Positions 61,352 to 64,000 of a stretch of 64,000 nucleotides of DNA are shown here, in pieces. Each line of letters begins with the position of its first letter. Positions within the stretch are counted from its first letter, which is position 1. The stretch comes from Sphingomonas sp. GM_Shp_1 (GTDB taxonomy: Bacteria; Pseudomonadota; Alphaproteobacteria; Sphingomonadales; Sphingomonadaceae): assembly GCF_026540895.1 (NCBI RefSeq), contig NZ_JALNUR010000006.1:83909-147908 (forward strand), given 5' to 3'. Below the pieces are notes generated by a model. That model saw only the letters and a program-made list of their open reading frames with translations, ran no database searches and was not told the DNA's origin. Position numbers and translations under genes: made by a program.

Positions 61352-62265
61352 TCGACGTCAGCCTGCTGATCTGCACCCGCGATCGGCGCGACAGTCTGGC
61401 CGCGACGCTGGCCTCGATCGTCCGAGCGGCGGAGCAGGCGCGCGGGGTGCGACTGGAGTTGATCGTGGTGGACAACGGATCGTCCGACGGTACGCCTTCC
61501 ATGGTGCGCTATTGGGCGACCGAGCGCGGCTTCACCATCCGCCTGCTGTCCGAACCGCGCCCCGGCCTGTCGCGGGCCCGCAACATGGCGCTGGCGGCGG
61601 CGCGGGGGCGGATCATCGCGATGACCGATGACGATTGCGTCCTGCACCCCGATTACCTCACCCGGCTGATCCGGGCCTTCGCCGCGTTCCCCGCGCCGGT
61701 CGTCATCGGCGGGCGCATCCTGCTGGGCGATCCGGCGGACCTGCCCGTCACCGTCAAGCTGGAGGATCATCCGATGACGGCCGACCCGGAGGGGTTTCCC
61801 GGCGGCTTCGTGATGGGCGCGAACCTGGCCTTCACCGCCGATGTGCGGGGCCTGGTCGGGCGGTTCGACGAACGCTTCGGGGCGGGAGCGCCGTTCCGCG
61901 CCGCCGAGGACACCGACTTCCTGTTCCGCGCACAGGCCGCGGGCATCCCCATCCGCTACGATCCCGGTTTCGTGGTCGACCATCATCATGGCCGCAGGCG
62001 TGAGGACGAAGCGGTCGCTTTGCTGGCGGGCTATGGGTTCGGTGACGGCGCGCTCTATGCCAAGCATCTGTGGACCGACCGCCGCATCGGTCGGTTGATC
62101 CGCGAGGATGTGCGCAACCTGCGGATGCGCTTCGTCGGGCCGGTGCCCGCCATCCGCCACTTCCACGCCTTCCGCCTGCGCCATGTGCTGGCGGGCTTCG
62201 CCGCCTACGCCCGCGCCGCGATCACAGATCGACGCCCATCCGCACCCCGAACGTCCTCGGCCTGA
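61348..62265 (+). CDS. GT2 family glycosyltransferase
   Basis: The 305-residue GT-A enzyme has VSLLICTRDRRDSL, VVDNGSSDGTP, the DDDC metal motif at about residue 95 (AMTDDDCVLHPDY), and GANLAFTADVRGLVG with EDTDFLFRA as catalytic region. It is coupled to the pyruvyl transferase by ATGA and is the last gene of the operon. Its 3-prime end overlaps the convergent receptor gene by 44 nt. The tail (FRLRHVLAGFAAYARAA) is amphipathic and may touch the membrane. The acceptor is unknown. Confidence 0.88.
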   Translation: MIDVSLLICTRDRRDSLAATLASIVRAAEQARGVRLELIVVDNGSSDGTPSMVRYWATERGFTIRLLSEPRPGLSRARNMALAAARGRIIAMTDDDCVLHPDYLTRLIRAFAAFPAPVVIGGRILLGDPADLPVTVKLEDHPMTADPEGFPGGFVMGANLAFTADVRGLVGRFDERFGAGAPFRAAEDTDFLFRAQAAGIPIRYDPGFVVDHHHGRRREDEAVALLAGYGFGDGALYAKHLWTDRRIGRLIREDVRNLRMRFVGPVPAIRHFHAFRLRHVLAGFAAYARAAITDRRPSAPRTSSA

Positions 62266-64000
62266 CCGGGGTGGAGACGTTGCGCCGACCCAGCAGGAAC
62301 GGATTGCCATAGGCGAAGCGATTGCCCCGCTCGTCCAGGATATTGTCGAGCGTGGCGGACAGCGAATAGCGGCCTTTCCGCGCGGTCAGCGACAGGTTGC
62401 CGATGCCATAGCCGCCCTGCCGAACATCGAACATGTCGCCGACGCCCAGCACCGACGGCCCGACGAAGCTGGCCTCCCCCCGCGCCGACAGGATCAGGTC
62501 GGGCGACACATGAAAGTCGCGCACCACGCCCAGCCGGGCCGAGACGCTGGGCGTTTCGGGCAGCCGCCGGTTCTTCGCCCGGCTGAGCGCGGCGGTGGCG
62601 CCCATCACCTCATTATCCGTCACGAAGACCGCGCCGGTCAGGTGCCAGTCGCGCTGCAGCACCCATTCGACCCAGCCCTCCAGCGCATCGACCCGCGCGT
62701 CACCGATATTGCTGGTGACCGGCTGCCCCGACCGGTTGAGCAGATCGGCCTGGATCGCGGTCCAGCGGGCGTGCGACAGGCTGAACGAGGCGGACAGCCC
62801 GGTCGGTCCGCCTCGCAGACGGCGGACGCCGAACTCCACCATATGGATCGAGTCGGACTCGAAATTGGCGACCCGTCCCACCCCCGCCGCGACCGCCAGA
62901 CCGCCGGTGCGGAACCCCGACTGATAGCGACCGAACAGGCTCCACGCCGGGGCCATCGCCCAGGAAAAGCCGAAGGTCGGATCGACCCGGGTGGTCGAGC
63001 GCCCCCGGACATAATTGGCGCTCCGCGGTCGGAGCGAGGGTTCGCCATCGACCCGCGCCGCCGTTACCCGCCCGCCGAGCGTCAGCGACAGCCGATCGCT
63101 CAGCGGACGTGTCGCCTCACCGAAGATCGCGCCGCTGCGCGTCAGGTTGGTCACGCCGATCACCGGTCGCACCCCCTGTCTGGCAGTCAGCGTACGCCCC
63201 ATCACCGACTGGTCCGACACCAGATTGATGCCGACGACCCAGGAGCCGCCGCCCGCCAGCCGCCGCGACAGGCGGCTTTCATGCGTGAACAGGGTCTTCG
63301 ACCCGTCGAGTTGATAGGCCAGGCCCGCGCCCAGCATGCTGGCGTCGAACCGCTCGAACGAGGCACCCCGGACCAGCCCGGTCGACGACACGAATTGCAG
63401 GCCGTCGTCCCAATATTTCGTCAGCAGCAGACGACCGAACGCCATGTCGCTCCAGGAGGGTTGCGCGATTGCCGCGCGGCTGACCAGCACGTCCTCGCTC
63501 ATCACATATTGCGCATCGCGCGCGACGATCGACTGACCCCCGCCGCCCAGTTCCGCCTGCCAGCCATCGCCCACGTCCCAGTGCAGCGTGCCACGCAATC
63601 CGCTGGTCAGCACCCGGTTGATGTCGGTCGCGCCCGTCCGGCCATTGTCGATATAGCCGCCATCGACCGCATGATAGCCGACCAGCCGCACCCCCAGCGT
63701 TCCGGGCAGCAGCACCTTGTTCGCCACCGCCGCCACGTCGCCGCTCGGCGAACCATGGGTGGTCAGTCCGCCGCCCCATTCCAGCCGCCCGGCATCCCGG
63801 TCGAGCGCCACCGGATTGGAGGTCAGCCGGATGATCCCCCCGATCGCCCCCGACCCGTGCAGCGCCCCCTGCGGCCCCTCGGCGATCTCCACCTCGCCGA
63901 TATCGTAGAGGCGCAAGCCGGGATCGGGACCGGCAAAGGCGATCTGCACCTCGTCCAGATACAGGCTGGCGGTCGACTCGGTCGCGCCGTTGAAACTGCT
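62222..64000 (-). CDS. TonB-dependent receptor, 5-prime end beyond the window
   Basis: The visible part is 592 residues and continues past position 64000. It includes the plug end (TASLYLDEVQIAF, VEIAEGPQGALHGSGAIGGIIRLTS) and a beta-barrel that ends TFGVRMGVDL. Such receptors with an alternating STASLYLDE plug occur in sphingomonads with unknown substrates, often siderophores or plant compounds. It is convergent with the glycosyltransferase operon and its last 44 nt overlap the GT2 gene end. Any substrate link to the operon is not shown. Confidence 0.9.
   Translation of the reverse strand, partial: SSFNGATESTASLYLDEVQIAFAGPDPGLRLYDIGEVEIAEGPQGALHGSGAIGGIIRLTSNPVALDRDAGRLEWGGGLTTHGSPSGDVAAVANKVLLPGTLGVRLVGYHAVDGGYIDNGRTGATDINRVLTSGLRGTLHWDVGDGWQAELGGGGQSIVARDAQYVMSEDVLVSRAAIAQPSWSDMAFGRLLLTKYWDDGLQFVSSTGLVRGASFERFDASMLGAGLAYQLDGSKTLFTHESRLSRRLAGGGSWVVGINLVSDQSVMGRTLTARQGVRPVIGVTNLTRSGAIFGEATRPLSDRLSLTLGGRVTAARVDGEPSLRPRSANYVRGRSTTRVDPTFGFSWAMAPAWSLFGRYQSGFRTGGLAVAAGVGRVANFESDSIHMVEFGVRRLRGGPTGLSASFSLSHARWTAIQADLLNRSGQPVTSNIGDARVDALEGWVEWVLQRDWHLTGAVFVTDNEVMGATAALSRAKNRRLPETPSVSARLGVVRDFHVSPDLILSARGEASFVGPSVLGVGDMFDVRQGGYGIGNLSLTARKGRYSLSATLDNILDERGNRFAYGNPFLLGRRNVSTPVRPRTFGVRMGVDL

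Noticed and set aside
1..64000. CRISPR arrays, tRNA or rRNA genes, insertion sequences, prophage
   Set aside because: No regularly spaced repeats, cloverleaf arms, transposase or phage structural motifs were seen on either strand; the repeats present are paired palindromes.

Overview
The window is a GC-rich alphaproteobacterial chromosome segment, most likely from Sphingomonas or a close sphingomonad. The inference rests on three TonB-dependent receptors (two of the TIGR01782 Xanthomonas/Caulobacter type) each tied to carbohydrate genes, a tryptophan-halogenase-like flavoenzyme beside one of them, dense operons with 4-nt ATGA/GTGA overlaps, several GTG/TTG starts backed by purine-rich ribosome sites, and paired G/C-rich intergenic palindromes. 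No tRNA, rRNA, CRISPR, insertion sequence or prophage was seen. It reads as a glycan-metabolism region.

Layout. 1-6.5 kb: acyl-CoA thioesterase II behind a perfect TTGACG-N4-CGTCAA palindrome, a soluble PAS-PAS-MCP protein, a protein made of two fused TetR regulators, a secreted EF-hand protein, and an OmpR/EnvZ-type two-component pair. 6.5-19.1 kb: a complete alpha-glucan (maltodextrin/starch) locus with a SLC45/GPH-type sugar permease and LacI regulator on the minus strand and, divergently, a TonB receptor, a halogenase-family flavoenzyme, a periplasmic GH13 alpha-amylase, a GH13 alpha-glucosidase and a GH97 alpha-glucosidase. 19.3-23.6 kb: M3 peptidase, a 62-residue protein coupled to a Crp/Fnr regulator, and a DUF475 membrane protein.

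23.7-38.7 kb: an N-acetylglucosamine operon on the minus strand (cutC, GntR/UTRA regulator, SIS-type GlcN6P deaminase, NagA, GH2 beta-galactosidase-like enzyme, EIIA-HPr-EI fusion, NagE EIICB, IclR regulator) with a divergent TonB receptor. The operon carries its own whole PTS relay. 38.9-43.9 kb: LpxH-like phosphoesterase, GT4 glycosyltransferase, CPA1 Na+/H+ antiporter and a DUF3667 membrane protein.

44.2-55.0 kb: a five-gene exoglycosidase operon (GH2 beta-mannosidase, GH3, GH125, GH92, GH29) whose enzymes together would strip an N-glycan to free sugars. With the GlcNAc operon it looks like N-glycan (probably plant-type) foraging. 55.1-62.3 kb: a perfect FNR/FixK-type box precedes a six-gene, fully overlapping operon: a sucrose-phosphate-synthase-like GT4 fused to a HAD phosphatase, four more glycosyltransferase-like proteins and a polysaccharide pyruvyl transferase. 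The product is not identifiable, and this is the best candidate for an undescribed system. The window ends inside a third TonB receptor gene on the minus strand.
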